64,000 bases of DNA from DAIOEK01 sp963828285 (GTDB lineage: Bacteria; Chloroflexota; Anaerolineae; Anaerolineales; Anaerolineaceae): NCBI GenBank assembly GCA_963828285.1, contig CAWHEB010000002.1, positions 1,426,001-1,490,000 on the forward strand, read 5' to 3'. A program made the translations under genes and the position numbers. Positions 54,010 through 61,935 of the stretch are shown in pieces. Below the pieces are notes generated by a model. That model was given only the letters and a program-made list of their open reading frames with translations, made no database searches and was not told the origin of the DNA. The stretch's first letter is position 1. Each line of letters opens with the position of its first letter.

Positions 54010-54985
54010 TTACAATTTTCCGACAACCTCCAGACCGGCATAACTGCCTGTCTCGTTGAACAGGATTTGCCAATCCTTCCGGTCGCGGATTTCCAGTTTG
54101 ACCGCCACCACTGCCGAAAGGGTCTCTTCGATCCTGCGGTCCATCTGGGTGCGGGTCGGCGCCTGCAGCAATCCCCCCTCCACCTTGGTGGCCAGACACT
54201 TCCAGACGGTATTTCGAGTCGGTCATCTGCATCCTGGCGGTGGTATCGCTAAATTCAAGGATGTTCAGCTTTGCCCCAGTGTAGGTGGCGAATTTGTACA
54301 GTTTCCCCTCCAGCCACAACCCGGCAATGAATCCGCGGAAGGATGACCCGCGCCAGGGGATGTTCGCCGCCGAGGCGGTTAACGACACATTGGCGGTCTT
54401 GAAATGGTTGGTCTGCGTCCAGACCCACGCGGATGGAAATGACAGTCCCCAATCCTTTTCGATGTATCCGATGCCGTCGGAAAAATCCACCGCCGCGCCG
54501 TTGATTTCCAATGAACCCTGGATGCGGTGGTTCAGGCTGACCACCCCGTGATAGCACTCCATGCCCGGAACCCAGGCGTACCATCCCATGATGCCGGGTG
54601 AGGTCAATTTCACCGGCCAGGGAGTGGTTCCCACAAACTCGAGCGTCCCTGTAATCTTCATCTGCGGATGATCGATGTTGAGGATGATACCGGTGCGGGA
54701 AAAGTGGTTTTCAGCGATGTGGATCTTGAACTCGTCCTTCTCTGACCGGAAGTCGGCAAATGGATAACTCTGGTAGATGCTTTTGCCGCTCACCCCATCC
54801 ATCACCTGGATGAACGCGTGCGAGTCTTTCGGATCCCTGCCGATATACACCCCGGGGATGATGCACCAGCGCTGCTGTTCATCCGCGGAGACCAGCTTGT
54901 AGTACCAGCCTTCGAAGAATGGACCAGTCTTGCCGTTGCCGTGGTAGCCTTCCGGCTGCAGGGTGGATCGGAAATAATTGAGCAT
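54010..54985 (-). CDS. Tocopherol-cyclase-like protein (one frameshift)
   Basis: 324 residues after correction. The N-terminal GPFFEGWYYKLVSAD and CIIPGVYIG, then SFPSAWVWTQTNHF and IGYIEKDWG, match the plant/cyanobacterial tocopherol cyclase family. Bacterial homologues occur in organisms that make no tocopherol, so the reaction here is unknown. An extra base near 54195 shifts the last 65 codons; restored, the tail reads LEVLATKVEGGLLQAPTRTQ and ends at 54010. It has a strong leaderless promoter and is followed by the glycosylase gene. Confidence 0.8.
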
Positions 54986-54991
54986 GATGTG

Positions 54992-55020
54992 ATTATATGG
55001 AAAGTTCTGATCCTTGACAA
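54992..55020 (-). promoter_or_regulatory. Promoter of the tocopherol-cyclase-like gene, leaderless
   Basis: On the minus strand TTGTCA (55020-55015), a 17-base spacer and TATAAT (54997-54992) are followed by six bases and ATG 54985. This is the most complete of the leaderless promoters in the window. Confidence 0.72.
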
Positions 55021-55080
55021 ACCGGCTGTATATTCGGCAGAAGATTATAATGAGAGGTATCCGATCAAATGAGGTATATT

Positions 55081-56314
55081 ATGGCAAAGATCGATCCCAC
55101 CCACCGCTTAGGCACACTGGCCATCCACGCCGGTGATGTTGACCACCCGTACCACGCCCACGCCACGCCGATCTACGAGACGTCCACCTTCTCCTTCCCC
55201 GATGTGGAGACGGGACAGGCCATCTGGCGCGGAGAGAAGGAAGGGCACATCTACACCCGCCTGACCAATCCCAACTTCGATGAGCTGATCGAGAAGATCA
55301 CCGTGCTGGAAGCCATCGACCTGATCCGCGACAACCCGGAAAAGGAACTGAAAGAGATCGCTGGCGGCTGGGTGTTCTCCTCGGGGATGGCGGCGGTCAC
55401 CACCGCGATCTTATCCAAATTGAGCAGCGGAGATACCATCATCGCCCAGGAAGCGCTTTACGGAGCGACATTCTCCTTCCTGCAGACCATTGCGCCGCGT
55501 TACGGCATCAACGTGGTCTGGCTGAAGGACCCCACCCCTGAAAAATGGGAGGAGGCTTTCACCATCCATCCCGATGCCAAACTGGCTTATGCCGAAACGC
55601 CTGCCAACCCGACCATGAAGATCGTGGACCTGAAAGCCGCCGCGGAATTTGCCCACCAGAAAGGCGCCTGGTTGATGGTGGATAACACCTTCGCCACGCC
55701 GTACTGCCAGCGTCCGTTGACATTGGGAGCCGACATCGTGGTCCATTCCACCACCAAATATCTCAGCGGACATGGACTGGTGATCGGCGGCGCCATGGTC
55801 ACCACCCAACGTGGACTGGCTGAAAAATGATTTCTGCAAAATGGCCACCACCCTGGGAGCCACTCCCAGCCCGTTCGATAGCTGGCTGGTCGCCAATGGC
55901 ATGAAGACCTTCGAAGTGCGCATGCAGCGGCACTGCTTCAACGCCATCAAAGTCGCCCAATTCCTCGAGGATCACCCTGCGGTTGGGACGGTGCATTACC
56001 CCGCTCTGCACAGCCACCCGGATTACGAGACCGCCCGCGGACAGATGGGGCACTTCGGCGCGATGATGTCCTTCGAGCTGAAGGGTGGATATAAGGCCGG
56101 CGAGAAGATGATGAACAAGGTGAAACTGGCCACTCTGGCGGTTTCGCTGGGGATGGTGGATACGCTCATCCAGCACCCGGCCAGCATGACCCATTCCAAG
56201 ATCAGCAAGGAAGACCGCCTGAAGCAGGGAATCAGCGATGGTCTGGTGCGCCTTTCGGTCGGCATCGAGAACATCGACGACATCCTCGCCGACCTGAAGC
56301 AGGCGCTGGAGTAG
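55081..56314 (+). CDS. Cys/Met metabolism PLP-dependent enzyme (methionine gamma-lyase/cystathionine gamma-synthase type; one frameshift)
   Basis: 410 residues after correction. The start HRLGTLAIHAGDVDHPYHAH and ATPIYETSTFSFP are typical of the family. The N-terminal arginine/tyrosine site is in YTRLTNPNF, and the PLP lysine is in VHSTTKYLSGHGLVIGGAMV. The second frame continues LGATPSPFDSWLVANGMKTF and ends in the usual LSVGIENIDDILADL. One surplus G at 55811-55814 joins them. It acts on sulfur amino acids; whether lyase or synthase cannot be settled from sequence alone. ATG 55081 has GAGG six bases upstream. G+C content is visibly higher than in the first half of the window. Confidence 0.88.
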
Positions 56315-56357
56315 AACGATCTATCATTGCAGAAAATACCATCACAAAATTTGCATC

Positions 56358-56388
56358 ATCCCCGGTCAATGTGCCGGGGATTTTTTTA
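56358..56388 (+). terminator. Intrinsic terminator after the PLP enzyme gene
   Basis: ATCCCCGG (56358-56365) pairs perfectly with 56374-56381 around an eight-base loop, followed by a T7 run. Confidence 0.93.
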
Positions 56389-56692
56389 TTCTGTTGTCAA
56401 TGTACAGTGAGCCAAAAAAATATGAATCATTTGTTATTTGTTTCAAATATGAAATTTACCTACCCGGGAATGGTGCTTGTGATTGTGTTGTGAAGTGAAC
56501 AGATAGATGATCAATGATTGTACCCATATAGAATATATGTTCTATATCCATCATACATAATTATCTTTGAAAATGCAAGATGGTATTTGTGACAATTTTT
56601 TCGATCGAACCAAGGATTGTGAATATATCGCTAAGTTTCGCAGTAAGTACTCAACCCACCCTGTGACAACTTTTCCTAATCAAACTAAATGA

Positions 56693-56998
56693 TCAACGGT
56701 TGATCATCGAATTAATATTAATAGATGAAAGAAACATAATAACCGAAATTGTGATAATAATTACGCCAGTCAAAAGGGTACAAAACCCACCCAAAGATCT
56801 CACTAATCGAGAATTTGATTGTTCAACCTGCAGGTTACTTGTTGACTTATTTCTGTTTGAGAAAAGCAATTTTAGAAAGTTGTTTACAAAGGTTTTAGTA
56901 TTATATTTTCCCAATTGAAGCAATGAATATCCTTTCATGATTTCAATTATTCCAATAGGAAAGAGAAATAAACATCCAATTAGTATGATAATTTTCAC
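56693..56998 (-). CDS. Small two-helix membrane protein, unknown
   Basis: 101 residues from a GTG start. A hydrophobic N-terminus (about 2-24), a polar middle of about 45 residues rich in N, S and K, and a second hydrophobic helix (about 72-95). No family recognised. It has the same layout as the neighbour at 57159-57458, suggesting distant paralogues. No strong ribosome site is seen. The stop overlaps a 19-bp palindrome. Confidence 0.4.
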   Translation of the reverse strand: MKIIILIGCLFLFPIGIIEIMKGYSLLQLGKYNTKTFVNNFLKLLFSNRNKSTSNLQVEQSNSRLVRSLGGFCTLLTGVIIITISVIMFLSSININSMINR

Positions 56999-57158
56999 GG
57001 TTGTATCCTAATTTTGATCCCAATATGGATAAATTATTTACACTAAACCCACATATAAAATTGGATGAAGTAATTGGTGTTCAAATGAAAAACATAATAT
57101 CCATACGCTAACTGTCATTCATGTTACAAAGAATTATTTATACAAATATTCTATTTCA

Positions 57159-57458
57159 TCACAGATTTAATGCATAAAATAATAGCCAAGTACAAAAGAC
57201 TATCAGAAATATCCCACTTAGAAAGTATTTATATCCTTCGAGTGTCATCCATCTTTCACAACTTTTTTGGTCATTATTATTTTGGACTGTGAGATTAATA
57301 TCCGAGTTTATGTGAAACAAACTATTAAATTTCTTGATGGTTGGTGGAGGATATATCTTCTTTTTTAACATGTATAACCCATCTTGGATTAACAATGCTC
57401 CTAATATAATAAATATTGGGGACCTTAATATCGTAAAATTTTTATCGAGAGGTTCCAT
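57159..57458 (-). CDS. Small two-helix membrane protein, unknown
   Basis: 99 residues with ATG start. Hydrophobic helices at about 12-30 and 75-97 enclose a polar stretch (SDINLTVQNNNDQKSCERW). The layout is like the frame at 56693-56998. Family not recognised; AT-rich codon use distinguishes both from their neighbours. Could be horizontally acquired. Confidence 0.45.
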   Translation of the reverse strand: MEPLDKNFTILRSPIFIILGALLIQDGLYMLKKKIYPPPTIKKFNSLFHINSDINLTVQNNNDQKSCERWMTLEGYKYFLSGIFLIVFCTWLLFYALNL

Positions 57459-57645
57459 AGAATAATTCTTCCTTTGTCGATACTGGACTGCATAGAAACC
57501 TTTGCTTACTTGTTAGGTAATATCAGTAATGCAAGTTGTAGGTTAGGTTGAGTTATGTCCTCTAAATCCAACTCAATTCTTATATTCATCCTCCATTCCC
57601 AACCAGACGTCACCTGCTCTGCTATCAGATCTCTCATAGTTCAAA

Positions 57646-57664
57646 TAGGGGCGGACCTGTGTAT
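57646..57664 (+). repeat. Half REP sequence
   Basis: TAGGGGCGGACCTGTGTAT is the left half of the REP palindrome found around the RAYT gene; the right half is replaced by unrelated sequence. Confidence 0.6.
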
Positions 57665-57813
57665 CGAACCTCACGTGTCTAACCTCACGTGCCAAACCCA
57701 TCTTACACCTTTTGTATTATGGCATATTCCGCCGTATATTAAGAATCCAAACATGAACAGTTAAACCAAAGGATACAAACTACCCCTCACCATCACCACA
57801 GGCAGGAGGTCAC

Positions 57814-58212
57814 ATGAAACGAGTCACTGGCATCGGCGGCATCTTCTTCAAGGCCAAAGACGCTCCATCACTGCAGGCCTGGTACAAGCGGCACCTGGGA
57901 ATCGATGTCCAGGACTGGGGCGGAGCTGCCTTCGATTGGACCGACGCCGAGGGCAAGCCGGTTGCAGGCACAACTGCCTGGTTGATCGATCCGCAAGAAA
58001 GTGATCACTTTGCTCCGAGCTCTGCTCCCTTCATGGTCAACTACCGAGTGGAAGACCTCCACGCCTTGGTCAAGGCCTTGAAGGAAGAAGGCTGCAATGT
58101 GCTCGAGAAGATTGACGAATCCGAGTATGGGAAGTTTGCCTGGGTCATCGATCCGGAGGGAAACAAGGTCGAACTGTGGCAGCCGCCCAAGGCCAATGAG
58201 CGATTATCGTAG
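57814..58212 (+). CDS. VOC-family (glyoxalase/bleomycin-resistance-like) protein
   Basis: 132 residues. The fold is seen from GIGGIFFKAKDAPSLQAWY, LGIDVQDWGGAAFDW and the closing WVIDPEGNKVELWQPP, where the glutamate in VELW is a typical metal ligand. VOC proteins include isomerases, dioxygenases and binding proteins; the substrate is unknown. GGCAGGAGGT lies upstream of ATG 57814. The TAG stop is part of a REP sequence, so the last residues may have been changed by its insertion. Confidence 0.88.
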   Translation: MKRVTGIGGIFFKAKDAPSLQAWYKRHLGIDVQDWGGAAFDWTDAEGKPVAGTTAWLIDPQESDHFAPSSAPFMVNYRVEDLHALVKALKEEGCNVLEKIDESEYGKFAWVIDPEGNKVELWQPPKANERLS

Positions 58213-58240
58213 GGGCGGACACCCGGGTCCGCCCTCTTTT
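58209..58240 (+). repeat. REP palindrome, copy b
   Basis: GTAGGGGCGGAC and then GTCCGCCC: the 8-bp stem GGGCGGAC (58213-58220) pairs with 58227-58234; followed by TCTTTT. Overlaps the VOC stop codon. Confidence 0.85.
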
Positions 58241-58261
58241 ATGAAACAGACGTCCAGCATT

Positions 58262-58777
58262 TCAATCAATCGCCGTCGGATTACTCTCGATATACTCCCA
58301 TACCTCTGCGTAATCTTTCTCGTCTCGGATCACATGCTCGTAATAATCCCTTTGCCATAATCTCTTTTCAAATTCCCGCCATCCATTTTCTTTTACATTC
58401 CGAATGTAATCATTGGTAGTCATGGTTTTAAACCATTGAACGATCTCGGGAATTGTACGGCGTTTTTGACTATCATTTGGGCGGACACGCAGGTCCGCCC
58501 CTACCAGATCATTAATCGTCATAATCACGTGGACATGATCTGGCATGATGATCTGTTTATCTATTTTGATGTTCGGAAATTTGGGTTCACACTCGAATAA
58601 CCAGCGTTGAATCAAATCTCCCGCTGAATTCAGTTGCATTTGCCCATCTATAAATTGGCCGAATAATGGTTCACGCGCTTGGGTGACGATGGTAATAAAA
58701 TAACCTCCGGGTTGGGAATAGTCGTATCCAGGCATCCGAATTGATCGCCGATGATGGATCTTGGGATCGTAAACCAT
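58262..58777 (-). CDS. REP-associated tyrosine transposase (RAYT, IS200-like)
   Basis: 171 residues from ATG 58777. The start is chosen because known RAYTs begin shortly before HHRRSIRMPGYDYSQPGGYF. The HUH metal motif is in MPDHVHVIM, and the catalytic tyrosine probably lies in MTTNDYIRNVKENGW. The C-terminal WQRDYYEHVIRDEKDYAEVWEYI is typical of the family. RAYTs move or maintain REP sequences; they are often single-copy and domesticated. The peptide VGADLRVRP in the middle is the translation of a REP palindrome inside the gene. Upstream ATG (58792) is possible. Confidence 0.92.
   Translation of the reverse strand: MVYDPKIHHRRSIRMPGYDYSQPGGYFITIVTQAREPLFGQFIDGQMQLNSAGDLIQRWLFECEPKFPNIKIDKQIIMPDHVHVIMTINDLVGADLRVRPNDSQKRRTIPEIVQWFKTMTTNDYIRNVKENGWREFEKRLWQRDYYEHVIRDEKDYAEVWEYIESNPTAID
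58479..58504 (-). repeat. REP palindrome inside the RAYT gene, copy c
   Basis: On the minus strand GTAGGGGCGGACCTGCGTGT precedes CCGCCC. Stem GGGCGGAC (58479-58486) pairs with 58493-58500. It keeps the frame of the transposase and encodes VGADLRVRP. Confidence 0.85.
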
Positions 58778-58832
58778 ACCCAAATTATACATTCCGCTCG
58801 AAAACAATTTCGGATAGGCGGATACCGTACTC

Positions 58833-58863
58833 GTAGGGGCGGACCTGTGTGTCCGCCCTCTTC
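58833..58863 (+). repeat. REP palindrome, copy d
   Basis: GTAGGGGCGGAC, loop CTGTGT, GTCCGCCC, then TCTTC. Stem 58837-58844 with 58851-58858. Confidence 0.85.
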
Positions 58864-59050
58864 AAACCGCAACCACGCCAATCATAAAATCGGTATAGAA
58901 TTAAATCCGGGTGGGTAATTAAATCTCTCAACTAACGCTTATTATTTCGGAAATTAAAGACTATTTTAAGTTGAGTTCCACACGCATGCTCAAACCAACC
59001 TAAATGTTATTGTATTAGTTTTGCGAACATCATCGAAAGGGGAGAATAGT

Positions 59051-59524
59051 ATGGAATTTCGCAAAAAAGTATCCATTCTAGGTTTTGTAACAGGTTCATT
59101 AGTCGACATCATCGGCACGAATATTTGGGGCGGCATCATGACCATTTATGTCATGTTCAGCTTCAATCTTTTACAGTCCGCAGTATTGTCTCCTACTGAG
59201 CTGACCGCAAGTGTCATGAATATTTTTAAAACAGATCCTCTTGTCATTTCATTACTTCAAATCGTTGGGATGATGTTTTCAATCCTGGGAGGATACATAG
59301 GCGCGCTGATCGCCAAACACGATGAGCTCCTCAATGGAGCGTTGTCATCCTTTCTCTGTGTGCTTTCTGGTTTATATGGTTTGTTTTCCGGAACATACCC
59401 GATTTATATAATCCTTTTGGAAATTTTGGCATTGATCGTCAGTCCCTTGCTGGCAATGCTGGGCGGCTATCTCAGACTTAAGCAGAAATCCCGTAAACAA
59501 ATAAAAACGCCGACACCTGCATGA
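59051..59524 (+). CDS. Membrane protein of unknown function
   Basis: 157 residues with four hydrophobic segments (about 8-45 in two parts, 72-92, 103-143 in two parts). The central GGYIGALIAKHDELLNGALSS is reminiscent of glycine-rich membrane packing motifs of four-helix proteins. No family recognised. The start is ATG 59051 with GGGGAG upstream. About 190 bases before it hold only the end of a REP and no other signal. Confidence 0.65.
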   Translation: MEFRKKVSILGFVTGSLVDIIGTNIWGGIMTIYVMFSFNLLQSAVLSPTELTASVMNIFKTDPLVISLLQIVGMMFSILGGYIGALIAKHDELLNGALSSFLCVLSGLYGLFSGTYPIYIILLEILALIVSPLLAMLGGYLRLKQKSRKQIKTPTPA

Positions 59525-59720
59525 TTAACCTGGATAATTGTTTATAAGTCGCGTGTGACTTGGATATGTGTGTCTGCCCTTAAATTCTCACTGACTAGAA
59601 ACAGTACCCACACCCGCTTATTTTCCGTAAACAAAGGATCCGTTGTTACAGCCGAAAAGGGAAAATTCTAATAATCTGTTTTCAGATGAAGTTCCGATTT
59701 ACTACCAAAGGAGTCCATCC

Positions 59721-60071
59721 ATGATTGCGTATTGTGGCATCAATTGTGATGAATGCCCCGCCTACAAGGGGACGATAACCGGCGATGAGTCGATGCTTGT
59801 AAAAATGAATGAAGAGTTTGGCGATGGGAAAACCGATGCGATCGACTTTGTTTGCCTGGGCTGCAAGTATCCCGATTTGAAACTGATCGCCACAGATTGC
59901 TCGCGCTGTACAATCCGCTCGTGTGCGGAGTCTAAAGGCAGGGATTTCTGCTCGACTTGCGACGAGTACGAAACCTGCGACAAAGTAAAACCATACAGAG
60001 GCGACGGCACATCGGCTCGTGACAAAATGAATGCCTTCCTACGCGCCAAGTACATACGAGCAAACGGTTGA
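59721..60071 (+). CDS. DUF3795 cysteine-rich protein
   Basis: 116 residues. It starts MIAYCGINCDECPAYKGT, followed by VCLGCKYP, CSRCTIRSCAESKG and FCSTCDEYETC. This cysteine spacing is that of DUF3795 proteins, thought to bind metal; no function is known. AAAGGAG precedes ATG 59721. An earlier in-frame start is unlikely because the family begins at MIAYCG. The 196 bases before it contain a degenerate REP-like end (near 59560-59581). Confidence 0.85.
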   Translation: MIAYCGINCDECPAYKGTITGDESMLVKMNEEFGDGKTDAIDFVCLGCKYPDLKLIATDCSRCTIRSCAESKGRDFCSTCDEYETCDKVKPYRGDGTSARDKMNAFLRAKYIRANG

Positions 60072-60188
60072 TAAATTTCCCCTGAGTGTCTGGATATGGT
60101 TCCGTGAGGTCCACCGCCGTGTTTCTCAAAGGCAAACCAAAGTGCTATTTCATCAGGTCTTAAAGTATGCAGAAAAGGTACTGTACCC

Positions 60189-60710
60189 ATGAGCATCATT
60201 GACAAAATTCTTTTGGGAAATATCGTCAAAGACTTCGGGGTTTATTATGAAAGATCCTACGGCCTTGGGAAATACAAGCGAAGTGCTTTCCTTGTTGAAA
60301 AATACGGCAGGTTCTATTTTGTGCTGAAATCTTCGGCTTGGTTCCTATTAACCGGCAGTGTTATTTTCGAAAGAATTCATCTCGAAGATGCAAAAAAGCT
60401 GCAAGATTATATTGCTGAAAGTGAAACAATTGCCAGGAATACTCCCCCGGTAGATTATGATATCTCGCAACGAGCACTTCGAAATGCCTTGATTGGCTTG
60501 GTCATTGCCTCTGTGCTCATCTTACTTATTCAAGTCCCTGGTTTCATACTGATCACAATAATTACCATCATCGTTCAGGCTAATCAAAGCTACGAATTTA
60601 ATAATCACCCCGATGTGGGATCCGGGACAAAGAAACTGTTGATCTCTTTTCCATTCATTACATTGTTGATGGCGATACTGAAGGGTCTCTGGCTTATTTA
60701 TGCCAAGTGA
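60189..60710 (+). CDS. Membrane protein of unknown function
   Basis: 173 residues. The N-terminal 95 residues are soluble (GNIVKDFGVYYERSYGLGKY, then an aromatic-rich stretch), followed by two hydrophobic segments (about 98-128 and 150-170). No known family. A weak hairpin GAGGC/GCCTC with TTT lies after the stop (60737-60758). Confidence 0.6.
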   Translation: MSIIDKILLGNIVKDFGVYYERSYGLGKYKRSAFLVEKYGRFYFVLKSSAWFLLTGSVIFERIHLEDAKKLQDYIAESETIARNTPPVDYDISQRALRNALIGLVIASVLILLIQVPGFILITIITIIVQANQSYEFNNHPDVGSGTKKLLISFPFITLLMAILKGLWLIYAK

Positions 60711-60862
60711 CACTAAAATAATCATGATGAGAAATTGAGGCTTTTTTCACGCCTCTTTAATAAGTCAGTGCTTACGTGGTTTCTATCTTTACAGTTCGAG
60801 ATCGCCAGAACCAGCCTAATTGATCTCAAACCGTTTGGCAGCAGTAGAAAGAAGGTTGTCAA

Positions 60863-61801
60863 ATGCTGAACAAAATACGAAACAGCATCCGCGACATCAT
60901 CTCCGTTTACCCAGTCCTCCCGCAGCTCACCGCCGCTGAACGGACCAGAAGGTCGTGGGCCAGATCCATCGCAACCTTTGACGAAGTCCCCGACACCTAC
61001 AAACCCTTCCTCGAAACCCTGCTGTCACCCGGAATCAAATTCCCCTATACCATCCTTACCCCCGGGTATGAGGGATTTATCCGCCGGGAAACCGAGAAAC
61101 TCGTTTGTGTATTCGACCACGAGATCCAGGTTCTGATCAAAAGCGGCAGTACCTGCGAAGTGCAGAATTATCCCCTCGATGGGATCAGCCATCTGGAGGT
61201 GCGTGTCATCCTGTTGGACTCACACATCAGAATCAGTGGATCGAATAAACAGGGAAGACCGATTTCCACCATGATCCGCTTCAATACGGTCACGGACTAT
61301 CTCTTTCGTCCAATGTTGGAAAAGATCCGCATCGCCAATGCAGGCATTCAGACAACGATGGACCGTCCGAACCTGGAACAGTTCGATAAATGGATGGATG
61401 CGAATTACAAGTTTATGAACTACGCCAGGCGCAGCATCCTGCCGGGGGAGACGGTGATCCACTCCGTATTGCAGCCCGAGATCCGCGAAGCAGTACCATT
61501 ATTCTTTGGAAAGATGTCCCGTGCACTCTCGCCAACTCATGCCGGTATTGTCACTGACCGGGAGCTCATCCTGATCCGCGAGGAATTGAGGGTGAGGGGC
61601 GACGAAAAATATGGAGGGATTTGGGATTATATTCCGCTGAAGAAAATTGTCCATCTGTCGCTAAAGGAAAAGAAAAGCAGCCTGCTGGCATTGTCCATCC
61701 AGTTGGCAGGTGGGGATAGCATTGAAAGGCTTTTTGAGTCGTCCAGGGAAACTGAGATCCGCCAATGGGTGACAAGGATTCAGGAAATAACGATAGTATG
61801 A
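60863..61801 (+). CDS. Conserved hypothetical protein, PH-like domains
   Basis: 312 residues, soluble. The sequence shows strand-rich stretches such as VCVFDHEIQVLIKSGSTCEV and GIVTDRELILIREELRV, each followed by YIPLKKIVHLSLKEKK-like segments. This pattern (a threshold of beta strands with Ile-Val-His-Leu) resembles bacterial pleckstrin-like (PH/YokE) domains. I cannot name a family with certainty. Higher G+C than the gene before it. No operon partner is obvious. Confidence 0.6.
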   Translation: MLNKIRNSIRDIISVYPVLPQLTAAERTRRSWARSIATFDEVPDTYKPFLETLLSPGIKFPYTILTPGYEGFIRRETEKLVCVFDHEIQVLIKSGSTCEVQNYPLDGISHLEVRVILLDSHIRISGSNKQGRPISTMIRFNTVTDYLFRPMLEKIRIANAGIQTTMDRPNLEQFDKWMDANYKFMNYARRSILPGETVIHSVLQPEIREAVPLFFGKMSRALSPTHAGIVTDRELILIREELRVRGDEKYGGIWDYIPLKKIVHLSLKEKKSSLLALSIQLAGGDSIERLFESSRETEIRQWVTRIQEITIV

Positions 61802-61935
61802 CAGGGAGAAATGGCAGGCAGACTCCACACCCGTCCCAGCACCATGCTCCACGAACACAAATCGTTGGTACCTGCTGTGCCAATTCCGATTCGTATCGCA
61901 ACCACCTTGACCACACGTAAATTGGAGGTATTGGT

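Larger units (their letters stand above)
56389..57813. other. AT-rich, gene-poor island
   Basis: About 1.4 kb far richer in A/T than the genes on both sides. It holds two small minus-strand membrane-protein frames (56693-56998, 57159-57458), a perfect 19-bp palindrome at 56689-56707, an 8-bp inverted repeat at 56526-56547 and a half REP at 57646-57664. The rest, including 56389-56690 and 57461-57813, shows no gene, RNA or other signal that I recognise. Confidence 0.7.
58209..58863. mobile_element. REP/RAYT element
   Basis: A RAYT transposase gene on the minus strand lies between two REP palindromes (58209-58240 and 58833-58863), with a third inside the gene (58479-58504). This is the layout of a REP-associated tyrosine transposase unit. 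No target-site duplication could be defined. Confidence 0.75.

Noticed and set aside
57665..57700. Two CACGTG-containing repeats that resemble parS
   Set aside because: They read AACCTCACGTG in direct orientation and lack the TGTTTC/GAAACA arms.
57555..57764. Open frame of 69 residues containing IGADLCIEP
   Set aside because: The phrase is the translation of a half REP palindrome; there is no ribosome site and no family.
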